Positions 1 to 5,752 of a stretch of 6,055 bases of DNA are shown piece after piece. Numbering within the stretch: position 1 is the stretch's first letter; each line of letters starts with the position of its first letter. This stretch comes from Odoribacteraceae bacterium (GTDB taxonomy: Bacteria > Bacteroidota > Bacteroidia > Bacteroidales > Marinifilaceae), in NCBI GenBank assembly GCA_031259905.1, contig JAIRKS010000089.1:1-6055 (forward strand). Reading direction: 5' to 3'. Made by a program: the position numbers and the translations under genes. The notes beneath the pieces were generated by a model that saw nothing but the letters and a program-made list of their open reading frames with translations, did not search any database and had not been told where the DNA came from.

Positions 1-228
1 AGGCGGCAACTCTTACAAGAGGAGGCGGCAACTCTTATAAGAGGAGGCGGCAACTCTTACAAGAGGAGGCGGCAACACTGACCACTGTAGGCGGCAACAC
101 TGACCACTGAAGGCGGCAACACTGACCACTGAAGGCGGCAACACTGACCACTGAAGGCGGCAACCCTGACCACTGAAGGCGGCAACCCTGACCACTGAAG
201 GCGGCAACACTGACCACTGAAGGCGGCA
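1..228. repeat. Tandem array of 22-bp repeats (10 full units plus 8-bp partial)
   Basis: Ten contiguous 22-bp units start at 1, 23, 45, 67, 89, 111, 133, 155, 177 and 199, and an 8-bp partial unit AGGCGGCA lies at 221-228. Every unit begins with AGGCGGCAA. Units 1-3 (1-66) continue CTCTTACAAGAGG, with T for C in unit 2. Units 4-10 (67-220) continue CACTGACCACTGA; units 8 and 9 carry CCCTG in place of CACTG, and unit 4 ends in T. There are no unique spacers. The array begins at base 1, so it may extend beyond the window. It sits upstream of the DUF2156 gene. The minus strand is open in two frames here only because the unit is short and lacks stops in those frames; I do not regard it as coding. 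Function is unknown; it resembles an intergenic minisatellite (VNTR). Confidence 0.97.
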
Positions 229-440
229 TCCCCGGCAAGGCGCCCCCCGGGAAAATGATCGCGAGGGCCCCCCCGGCGACCGGGTATAAACCTGAATCAC
301 GCGCCGGGACGGGAAAATAACCGGGAGTGAAAGGCCCGTCCGGTACTGTCGCGGCGCGTGCCGGCGGGCGCGGCTTCCGGTATCTATCGCTTTTGAGTAC
401 CTTCGCGGGTGGCGCCGCGCGCCGTTAATACAAAAATGAA
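229..440. other. GC-rich non-coding region with several dyad symmetries
   Basis: No plausible gene is visible between the repeat array and the DUF2156 start. The stretch holds a small hairpin CCCGG-CGA-CCGGG at 272-284, the larger nested dyad at 298-360 listed separately, and a third possible fold with GCGCGGC (368-374) pairing GCCGCGC (414-420) around GGTA (379-382) and TACC (398-401). I found no clear TAnnTTTG element on the plus strand, so the promoter of the DUF2156 gene is not located. The last 20 bases switch to an A/T-rich sequence typical of Bacteroidetes translation initiation regions. Confidence 0.7.
298..360 (+). promoter_or_regulatory. Nested inverted repeat, possible structured 5' leader
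   Basis: CACGCGCC (298-305) is the exact reverse complement of GGCGCGTG (353-360). Inside it, GGACGGG (307-313) pairs perfectly with CCCGTCC (335-341). This leaves a 21-nt apical loop (314-334) and an 11-nt bulge (342-352) on the 3' side. In RNA this would give a 15-bp, very GC-rich two-part stem. It lies 80 bp before the DUF2156 start, so it could be a leader structure for that gene or an end signal for something upstream. No T-tract follows, which argues against a standard intrinsic terminator. The pairing is seen in the sequence; the function is inference, and chance pairing in GC-rich DNA is possible. Confidence 0.4.
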
Positions 441-1334
441 ATGATAACGTTCAAGAAAATAGAATTAGAGGACAGGGAGATCCTGTCGCCACTCCTGGTG
501 GCAACGGGGAACAGGGATTGTAACTTGTCGTTCGTGAACCTGTACAGCTGGCAGTTCCTCACGAGGGGGAGCTACGCCGTCGTGGACGGGACGCCGGTGA
601 TCCGCTTCGTGCTGGAGGGGGATCGCGTTTTTTATCACGTGCCCGCGGGGAGCGAGCACCGGGGGGCGATCCTGGAACAGTTGATGGCCGGCGACAGGGC
701 GCGGGGCGACGCGACGCGGCTCTTCGGGGTGTTCCCCGCGCTGTCGGCGTGGCTGGACGAGGAGTTCCCGGGCAAGTTCCGTTACCGGGTGAATCGCGAC
801 TCGTTCGATTACATTTACGCGCGACAGGAGCTGGTCGACCTGAAAGGGAAGGATTTCCAGGCGAAACGCAATCACGTGAACAAGTTCACGCGAACGTACG
901 CGTACGATTACGCGCCGCTGACGCCCGACCTGGTGTCGCGATGCCTCGCGCTGGAGGAGGAGTGGTACCGGCAACGCGGCAGCACGATGTCCGGGAGCCT
1001 GTCGAACGAGCGGAAGGCGTTGACGCTGGCGCTGCAACACGCGCGGGAGCTGGACTTGCTGGGGGGCGTGCTGAGGGTGGAAGGGAAGGTGGTGGCTTTC
1101 ACTTACGGCACGCCACTGACCGGCGACACGTTTAACGTTCATATCGAGAAGGCGGATTCTTCCGTCGACGGGGCGTATAACATGATTAACCGGGAGCTGG
1201 CGCGGCGCGTCCCGGTGGAGTACCTTTATATTAACCGGGAGGAGGACCTGGGGTTGCCGGGGTTGAGGAAGGCGAAGTTGTCGTATCGCCCGCGTTTTTT
1301 GCTCGAGAAGGGTTTCGCGGAGTTGTTGCCGTGA
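441..1334 (+). CDS. DUF2156 domain protein (phosphatidylglycerol lysyltransferase C-terminal-like, GNAT fold)
   Basis: A 297-residue protein with no signal peptide or membrane segment, so probably cytosolic. It matches the DUF2156 / LPG synthetase C-terminal family, which shares a tandem GNAT fold with the catalytic domain of MprF, the enzyme that moves aminoacyl groups from tRNA to phosphatidylglycerol. Hallmarks I recognise are GNRDCNLSFVNLYSW near residues 23-37, the basic block LKGKDFQAKRNHVNKF at 134-149, and YINREEDLGLPGLRKAKLSY at 263-282, typical of the stand-alone Bacteroidetes form. The length fits that form. Without the MprF flippase domain a lipid-modifying role is not established; the substrate is unknown. 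The ATG at 441 follows an A-rich stretch (TTAATACAAAAATGAA) with no Shine-Dalgarno sequence, as usual in this phylum. A 294-codon open frame on the opposite strand is a shadow caused by high GC. The gene converges on dnaX with an 11-bp gap. Confidence 0.88.
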   Translation: MITFKKIELEDREILSPLLVATGNRDCNLSFVNLYSWQFLTRGSYAVVDGTPVIRFVLEGDRVFYHVPAGSEHRGAILEQLMAGDRARGDATRLFGVFPALSAWLDEEFPGKFRYRVNRDSFDYIYARQELVDLKGKDFQAKRNHVNKFTRTYAYDYAPLTPDLVSRCLALEEEWYRQRGSTMSGSLSNERKALTLALQHARELDLLGGVLRVEGKVVAFTYGTPLTGDTFNVHIEKADSSVDGAYNMINRELARRVPVEYLYINREEDLGLPGLRKAKLSYRPRFLLEKGFAELLP

Positions 1335-1353
1335 ACGCGGGGCGCTCACGGTA
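1327..1353. terminator. Candidate bidirectional terminator hairpin between convergent genes
   Basis: CCGTGA (1329-1334) is the exact complement of TCACGG (1346-1351). The stem can grow outward by a G-T wobble (1328/1352) and a T-A pair (1327/1353). Inside, CGC (1336-1338) can pair with GCG (1342-1344) around a GGG loop. On the plus strand the stem runs into TATTTCTAACT, only moderately T-rich; on the minus strand no T-tract follows. The stop codon of the DUF2156 gene (1332-1334) and that of the dnaX tau frame (1346-1348) both form part of the stem. Its place between two converging genes is what makes a terminator likely. Confidence 0.5.
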
Positions 1354-3039
1354 TTTCTAACTCGAGACAGTCGCGTAGCTCCCGCACTGCCGGGAAGGAG
1401 GCGAGGAAATGGTCGAACTTGTCCGCGGCCGTGTAGAGGTGCTTGACGGCAGGCGCGGTTTCTTGTTGTTCATCGCGGGTCGTGAATTGCAGGGTGACGT
1501 GGTCGTTTCCCAGCTCTCGCTTGAAACGGGCGAGGAAGGAGGGAAGCAACTCGTTGACTTTCGCGAGGAGTAGCTCGTTGTCGATGAAGATCGTGATCGC
1601 GTGACCGTCCAGCACGGGGGGATAGGTCGTCAGGGCGGCGTGCAGGGCGTTTCCTTCCGTCTCGATGGTGAAACGCGACAGGATCGCGATGACGGCGGCG
1701 AGGTCGAAGGGCGCGTCCGCGAGGGGCGCGGGATCGGGAGGGGGTGGAGGTTCCGGGAGTGTCTCCTGGATTGTTTTACCGAGTTTGAAGGAGCGAGAGG
1801 GATAACGCGGTTTTTCCTGCACGGGAGGAGGAACTGCTGGACGGGGGAGGGTCGCGGGGGCCTCCGCCGCGATGCTCGCCGGGATGTTCCCGAATCCCTC
1901 GATTTTTAACAGGGGAGCGAGCGGGTCTACGTCAATGTTTTTTTTTTTGCCTCGACGAGTTGGGCGAGTTTGATCAGGGTCAACTCGGCGCTGAATCGCT
2001 TGTCGAGACGGGCCTTGTATTGCGCCTCGCCTTGCTCGATGATGACCAGGGCATCGAAGATGAAGGACGCGTCTAGCTCGCGCGCCTGCTGGAGGTAGCG
2101 CTCGCGGGTCGACGCGCTCGCCTCGAGCAGTTGCACGGTGGCCGGTTCCCTGGCTACCAGCAGGTCGCGGAAGTGCCTGCCCAGGCCGGAGAGCAAGTAA
2201 CCGGCATCGAAGCCTCGCTCCATGATCTCGTTGAAGAGCAGGAGTGTCCCGGTGATGTTGCTCTCGCGGAAGTAGTCCGCGAGACGGAAGTAATAGTCGT
2301 AATCCAGCACGTTCAGGTCTTCTATTACCCGCGCGTAGGTCAGTTCGTTGCCGCAGAAGCTGACGACCTGGTCGAAGATCGAGAGGGCGTCGCGCATGGC
2401 CCCGTCCGCTTTCCGCGCGATGACGTCCAGTGCTTCTTCTTCGGCGACGATGCCTTCCTTGCCGGCGATGTACTTGAGGTGCGCTACCGCGTCGGCGATC
2501 TTGATGCGGTTGAAGTCGTATATCTGGCAGCGGGAGAGGATGGTGGGGAGTATCTTGTGTTTCTCCGTCGTGGCAAGGATGAAGATGGCGTGGGCGGGCG
2601 GCTCTTCCAGGGTTTTCAAGAAGGCGTTGAAGGCTTGCGTGCTCAGCATGTGTACCTCGTCGACGATGTAGACGCTGTATTTTCCCACTTGCGGCAGCAC
2701 GCGTACTTGATCGACCAGTTCCCGGATGTCGTCCACGCTGTTGTTGGAAGCGGCGTCGAGTTCGTGAATGTTCATCGAGCGTCCCTCGTTGAAGGCGCGA
2801 CAGGACTCGCACTCGTTGCACGGTTCCGTGTCTCCCACCGGGTGGAGGCAGTTGATTGTCTTGGCGAAGATACGGGCGCACGTGGTCTTGCCTACCCCGC
2901 GCGGGCCACAGAAGAGGTACGCGTGGGCCAACTGCCGGTTCGCGATGGCGTTGCGTAGGGTGGTGGTGATCGAACGTTGGCCGATTACCGTGTCGAAACT
3001 GGCCGGGCGGTATTTACGCGCTGAAACGAGGTAAGTCAT
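1346..3039 (-). CDS. dnaX: DNA polymerase III tau subunit (full-length DnaX, needs a -1 frameshift at the A11 run)
   Basis: DnaX is the ATPase core of the replication clamp loader, which opens the beta clamp and loads it on primed DNA; its tau form also ties the loader to the polymerase and helicase. The zero frame (3039 to about 1939, 367 codons) holds the ATPase and collar regions. Decoding then has to shift to the -1 frame, which stays open for 197 more codons to TGA at 1346-1348, giving about 564 residues, near the usual Bacteroidetes DnaX length. The -1 part holds a proline-rich linker (EPPPPPDPAPL) and a C-terminal domain ending FPAVRELRDCLELEIP, resembling the ends of other Bacteroidales DnaX proteins. 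Without the shift, about 580 bp before the convergent hairpin would be non-coding. Shift by ribosome or RNA polymerase slippage is inferred; a one-base assembly error in the A-run is the alternative. Confidence 0.85.
1927..3039 (-). CDS. dnaX: DnaX short (gamma-like) product, zero frame
   Basis: Unshifted reading gives 370 residues ending ...LVEAKKKTLT at TAG (1927-1929). Visible motifs: family start YLVSARKYRP; Walker A GPRGVGKTT (45-53); four zinc-binding cysteines at 64, 74, 77 and 80; Walker B VYIVDE (123-128); TLEEPP (143-148); sensor 1 LATTE (155-159); and the SRC motif (169-171) that supplies the trans-acting arginine finger. The AAA+ module is therefore intact. The product ends close to where the third (collar) domain of DnaX ends, so it would be a minimal gamma subunit able to form the loader ring but lacking polymerase- and helicase-contact domains. 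The ATG at 3039 fits the conserved N-terminus, follows AAAATCAAAACCCC, and lies 63 bp after batE. Whether this form accumulates in the cell is inference. Confidence 0.75.
   Translation of the reverse strand: MTYLVSARKYRPASFDTVIGQRSITTTLRNAIANRQLAHAYLFCGPRGVGKTTCARIFAKTINCLHPVGDTEPCNECESCRAFNEGRSMNIHELDAASNNSVDDIRELVDQVRVLPQVGKYSVYIVDEVHMLSTQAFNAFLKTLEEPPAHAIFILATTEKHKILPTILSRCQIYDFNRIKIADAVAHLKYIAGKEGIVAEEEALDVIARKADGAMRDALSIFDQVVSFCGNELTYARVIEDLNVLDYDYYFRLADYFRESNITGTLLLFNEIMERGFDAGYLLSGLGRHFRDLLVAREPATVQLLEASASTRERYLQQARELDASFIFDALVIIEQGEAQYKARLDKRFSAELTLIKLAQLVEAKKKTLT
1938..1948 (-). other. dnaX: A11 slippery run in dnaX (frameshift / transcript slippage site)
   Basis: Eleven consecutive T on the plus strand are read as A11 in the dnaX mRNA. 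Zero-frame codons are GCA AAA AAA AAA ACA TTG ACG TAG, so two overlapping A AAA AAA heptamers are in the right register for -1 slippage. Tau frame reads AAC ATT GAC after the slip. A transcript with 12 or 9 A would also restore tau. The remaining frame meets TGA at 1932-1934 almost at once. Downstream pairing is weak: CCCG/CGGG and CTCG/CGAG could form a bulged stem starting 12 nt after the run (plus positions 1889-1925). No Shine-Dalgarno-like stimulator of the E. coli type stands out. It is the longest homopolymer I saw in the window. Confidence 0.75.
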
Positions 3040-3052
3040 GGGGTTTTGATTT

Positions 3053-3067
3053 TGGTTTGCAAACTTA
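3053..3067 (-). promoter_or_regulatory. Probable Bacteroidetes-type promoter for dnaX
   Basis: Read on the minus strand, TAAGTTTG (3067 to 3060) matches the Bacteroidetes primary sigma factor -7 consensus TAnnTTTG exactly. It lies in the 63-bp gap between batE and dnaX and would place transcription start about 14 nt before the dnaX ATG. About 20 bp further upstream there is a T-rich CTTTTC but no clean TTTG -33 element. A 10-bp palindrome GTTTGCAAAC (3055-3064) overlaps the -7 box. The exact -7 match in the expected place is the support; the missing -33 keeps confidence moderate. Confidence 0.5.
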
Positions 3068-3102
3068 ACGATTGGTTTCGAGAAAAGCGAGGAGTCGAGC
3101 TT

Positions 3103-3873
3103 TTAAATGTTCTCGACGTCGGCTCGCGGTACCCAACCGACGTTGCCGTCCGCCAGGCGGACGTTGTACCACTGGCCGCCGGGAGAGTTGAGGGAATCGA
3201 TCACGGTGATCTTTAATCCCTCGTGCACCACGTATAGTTCCGTCCCGCTCGGGTCGGGGGAGCCGCGCACCACCACGCTGGGGGTCATCACGATCACCTG
3301 GTCTCGGACGGTCTCCCGACGGTATTGTTTCGCGGCAAACCACGTGCTCGACAGGGCAAGTAGAAGCGCTACTAACCCGATGACGAAGCCTCCCTTCCTG
3401 AGCGCGACGGTGGTGGCATGAAAGAAGAGCACGATCATCCCCAGGAAACACAGGAAGAGTATCACCGAGAGGTATCCCCACTGGTCTGCCGTCAAGGCGG
3501 TGACAACGGCGTTGTACCACTCGACCAGGAAGAAGAGCGGCAGGACGTTGATTTTGTCTACCGTGGCCCGTCGCGCCATTTCCAGGTTGTAGATGACGTC
3601 CTCGTCGCGCGGGTCGACGAGCAGGGCGCGTTCGTAATTCAGGATGGCGCGGGCGATCTCGTTTTGCTTGTAGTAGCAGTTGCCCAGGTTGTAGTAGAGC
3701 GCTACCGATTCCACGCCCGTCGCCAGGATCTCGTTATAGAGTTCCGCCGCCCGCGCGTGGTTTCCCTCCTGGTAGGCCCGGGTCGCCTCGGCCTCGATTG
3801 CTCGCGTGTCGATCGCGAGGAGGTTGCCTGCATGGAGGGTAAAGAGAAATAGTACAAGTAGAATTTTCTTCAT
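3103..3873 (-). CDS. batE: BatE, TPR and SH3 domain envelope protein of the bat operon
   Basis: A 256-residue protein. Residues 1-20 form a signal peptide (MKKILLVLFLF..., likely cut after LLA). Residues about 26-102 contain TPR helices, including AYQEGNHARAAELYNEIL (33-50) and ALYYNLGNCYYKQNEIARAI (58-77). Two membrane segments follow at about 133-151 and 161-180. A bacterial SH3 domain takes up about 192-256, ending WYNVRLADGNVGWVPRADVENI in the manner of the family. This order is characteristic of BatE, the last gene of the Bacteroides aerotolerance operon. Its biochemical role is not known; the TPR and SH3 parts suggest protein or cell-wall contacts on the periplasmic side. The start is 6 bp after the batD stop, in an A-rich context (AAAAAATAGAAAACC), so the two are surely cotranscribed. 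An intact gene with nothing missing. Confidence 0.92.
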   Translation of the reverse strand: MKKILLVLFLFTLHAGNLLAIDTRAIEAEATRAYQEGNHARAAELYNEILATGVESVALYYNLGNCYYKQNEIARAILNYERALLVDPRDEDVIYNLEMARRATVDKINVLPLFFLVEWYNAVVTALTADQWGYLSVILFLCFLGMIVLFFHATTVALRKGGFVIGLVALLLALSSTWFAAKQYRRETVRDQVIVMTPSVVVRGSPDPSGTELYVVHEGLKITVIDSLNSPGGQWYNVRLADGNVGWVPRADVENI

Positions 3874-3879
3874 GGTTTT

Positions 3880-5727
3880 CTATTTTTTCGTCACTTCCGT
3901 CAATTGCCCGTTGAGTCGGGTGATGATTGTCATCGCCGCGTTGTATAGCTTTTCCATCTCCTCGCCCGCGTTGCTGTCCGGGGCGTAACGGGCGTATTCG
4001 CATTGATCCAGCACCTCGATGAAGTGGAGTATCATCTCTCCCGACGCTCCCCTGCGGCCCAGGTGCTCGCTGATGTTATCGCGGTTCAATACTGACGCCG
4101 GGAGGTTTAACTTGTAGCTGACGTATCCCCACGCGGCCGTCAATACTTCCTGGTAGAAGCGCCCGGAATCCCCGGCCGCCATCGCCCCGGCTGCCGCCTT
4201 CAAGCGTTTCCGCGCCATCTTGTTCGCCGTTTTACTCTTTACCCGCGCCAGGTCGGCCCGCGCCTTGATGCGGCGACGGTTCAGTAGCATCCCCACCACG
4301 CACGCCACGAAAGGAACGATCAAGCTCAACCAGTAAGTTGTCGAGCGGAAGAAATGCACGCCCTTGGGTTTGAAGAGGCCACCGTTCGTTTTGATGTAAT
4401 GAATATCCTCGCCCAGCACCCGCACGTCTTCTTTCTTGAAGGACTGTATGGCCGTCGTTCCGGCGCCGGGGGAGTCACTGCCGACGCCTTTCAAGACGTG
4501 AACGTTATAGGTGGCGCCCGCGAGCATCTTGTAGTCTCGCGACAGGAGGTTGAAGTAAGAATAGCTCACCGGCGGCAAGGTGTAGTCGCCCGCGTACCGG
4601 GGAATGACCACGTACTCGAAGGTGACCGTCCCCGAGGTAATCCCGGAGTTGGTTTGCACGTTACGCGTCACCTTCGGGTCGTAGACCTCGAAGTCGTGCG
4701 GGAGGTTGATCCTGGGGGCTTCCAGGAGGCGCAAGTTGCCGTTCCCGCGGAAGACGACCTTGTAAGTGAGCGCGTCGTTGGCCCTGATGGTGTCGTGGGA
4801 AATCGAGGTGGAGAGGGTCAGGTTCCCGACCACGCCGTTGAAGTTCGACGGCTTACCTGCCACGGGGAGGGCCTGTACCGATACTTTCACCGGTTGCGAA
4901 CGGCGCGGCAGGCTGATCGATCGCGCGCTCCCCCCGAAGAAACGATCGATGCTAGAGCTTCCGGTGACGCGCTGCAGCACGCGGCAGTCCAGTTCGAACG
5001 GTTCGATGGTGATCTCCCCGGTATGTTGCGGGGAGAGTACCCACTGGGCCACGGTACCCACCTCGTATACTCTCCCGTTGTAGTCGACGCGTTCGAACCG
5101 TACCTGTCCGCCGGGAAGTTCTTCCGTCAGGAAACCGGCAAAGGAGGGGGCCTTGTAGCGACCGAATCCCGTCAGGTTCACACGCGTGTATACTTTCAAC
5201 GTGGCAACGAAACTCTCTCCCAGGTAGAGCGAGGAACGCCCTAATTCCAGGCGCAGGAAGAGGTCCTCGTCCGTGGCCGTGGAGGAGGTTTGCCGCGAGG
5301 CGTCGTCGTCCCGTGAATAGGCGCGCTGCTGTCGCGCGTTCGCGTTTCCCTTGACGACTTTCACGGTTAGTTTGTTGGACGAGTACTCCTTGCCCCCCAC
5401 GCGGATGGTGGCCGGCGCGATGGTGAACGTTCCCTCTTGATCCGCCACGAGCACGTAGGTGTAGGTGTACGTGGTGCTGGAAGACATTTTGCCGTTGCTG
5501 TCCAGGTAGGTCTCGCTCTGCATGGAGGGAGAGGGGCCTGCCAACGAGGTGAGTCCTTCCGGGACGACTATTTTTAGTTCTTCCCCGCGTTGGTTTAAGG
5601 TAAAAACCAGGTTGAATCGCTCCCCAACTTCCACTACCTCGTGAGCAGATGCAGTGAACGTGACTTCTTGAGCGATCCCCCTCGCACCGCCGGTTATGAT
5701 TAAGAGTAAAATAAAGAGTAGCCTCAT
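3880..5727 (-). CDS. batD: BatD, large membrane-anchored protein of the bat operon
   Basis: A 615-residue protein of the BatD/oxygen tolerance family (PF13584 type). Residues 1-19 are a signal peptide (MRLLFILLLIITGG..., likely cut GIA|Q). A long beta-rich periplasmic region follows: a first module at about 21-127, a polar linker rich in R, D, S and T (128-153), and further immunoglobulin-like modules to about 412. The family motif LEAPRINLPHDFEVYDPKV sits at 335-353. A single membrane helix at about 464-482 is followed by the basic stop-transfer NRRRIKAR, then a cytoplasmic helical tail of about 130 residues. Bat proteins were linked to aerotolerance in Bacteroides fragilis, and act with MoxR ATPases and VWA proteins BatA and BatB; the mechanism is unresolved. 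The ATG at 5727 begins 25 bp after batC, preceded by AAACACGAAAAAG. No frameshift or truncation seen. Confidence 0.93.
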   Translation of the reverse strand: MRLLFILLLIITGGARGIAQEVTFTASAHEVVEVGERFNLVFTLNQRGEELKIVVPEGLTSLAGPSPSMQSETYLDSNGKMSSSTTYTYTYVLVADQEGTFTIAPATIRVGGKEYSSNKLTVKVVKGNANARQQRAYSRDDDASRQTSSTATDEDLFLRLELGRSSLYLGESFVATLKVYTRVNLTGFGRYKAPSFAGFLTEELPGGQVRFERVDYNGRVYEVGTVAQWVLSPQHTGEITIEPFELDCRVLQRVTGSSSIDRFFGGSARSISLPRRSQPVKVSVQALPVAGKPSNFNGVVGNLTLSTSISHDTIRANDALTYKVVFRGNGNLRLLEAPRINLPHDFEVYDPKVTRNVQTNSGITSGTVTFEYVVIPRYAGDYTLPPVSYSYFNLLSRDYKMLAGATYNVHVLKGVGSDSPGAGTTAIQSFKKEDVRVLGEDIHYIKTNGGLFKPKGVHFFRSTTYWLSLIVPFVACVVGMLLNRRRIKARADLARVKSKTANKMARKRLKAAAGAMAAGDSGRFYQEVLTAAWGYVSYKLNLPASVLNRDNISEHLGRRGASGEMILHFIEVLDQCEYARYAPDSNAGEEMEKLYNAAMTIITRLNGQLTEVTKK

Positions 5728-5752
5728 CTTTTTCGTGTTTGAACTTGTAATG

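Noticed and set aside
1..228. CRISPR array
   Set aside because: Units are directly adjacent with no unique spacers, and no cas genes are nearby. The 22-bp unit is a plain tandem repeat.
13..300. Minus-strand open frames over the 22-bp array (95 and 67 codons)
   Set aside because: They are translations of a short tandem repeat whose minus strand lacks stops in these frames. The peptides are a 22-residue cycle with no domain, and one starts at a GTG with no clear initiation context.
379..440. Promoter for the DUF2156 gene from the TTTTG at 391-395
   Set aside because: No TAnnTTTG element lies at suitable spacing downstream, and the following 25 bases are GC-rich. It may just be part of a hairpin loop.
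465..1349. 294-codon minus-strand open frame opposite the DUF2156 gene
   Set aside because: The plus strand has clear family motifs. The antisense translation is rich in R, Q, P and H with no recognisable domain, as expected for a GC-rich shadow.
1949..2881. Upstream part of the 511-codon -1 frame of dnaX as an independent gene
   Set aside because: Upstream of the A-run this frame overlaps the conserved DnaX ATPase motifs in the zero frame and reads as low-complexity R/H/P sequence. Only the part after the run is real coding.
2131..2958. 275-codon plus-strand open frame within dnaX
   Set aside because: It lies antisense to the Walker A, Walker B and sensor regions of DnaX and resembles no family; a shadow.
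1346..3039. dnaX as a decayed pseudogene
   Set aside because: Both halves are otherwise intact with all ATPase motifs, the break falls exactly on a homopolymer, and dnaX is essential. Slippage or an assembly error is far more likely than decay.
4354..5244. 296-codon plus-strand open frame within batD
   Set aside because: It lies antisense to conserved BatD sequence and shows no domain or initiation context; a shadow.
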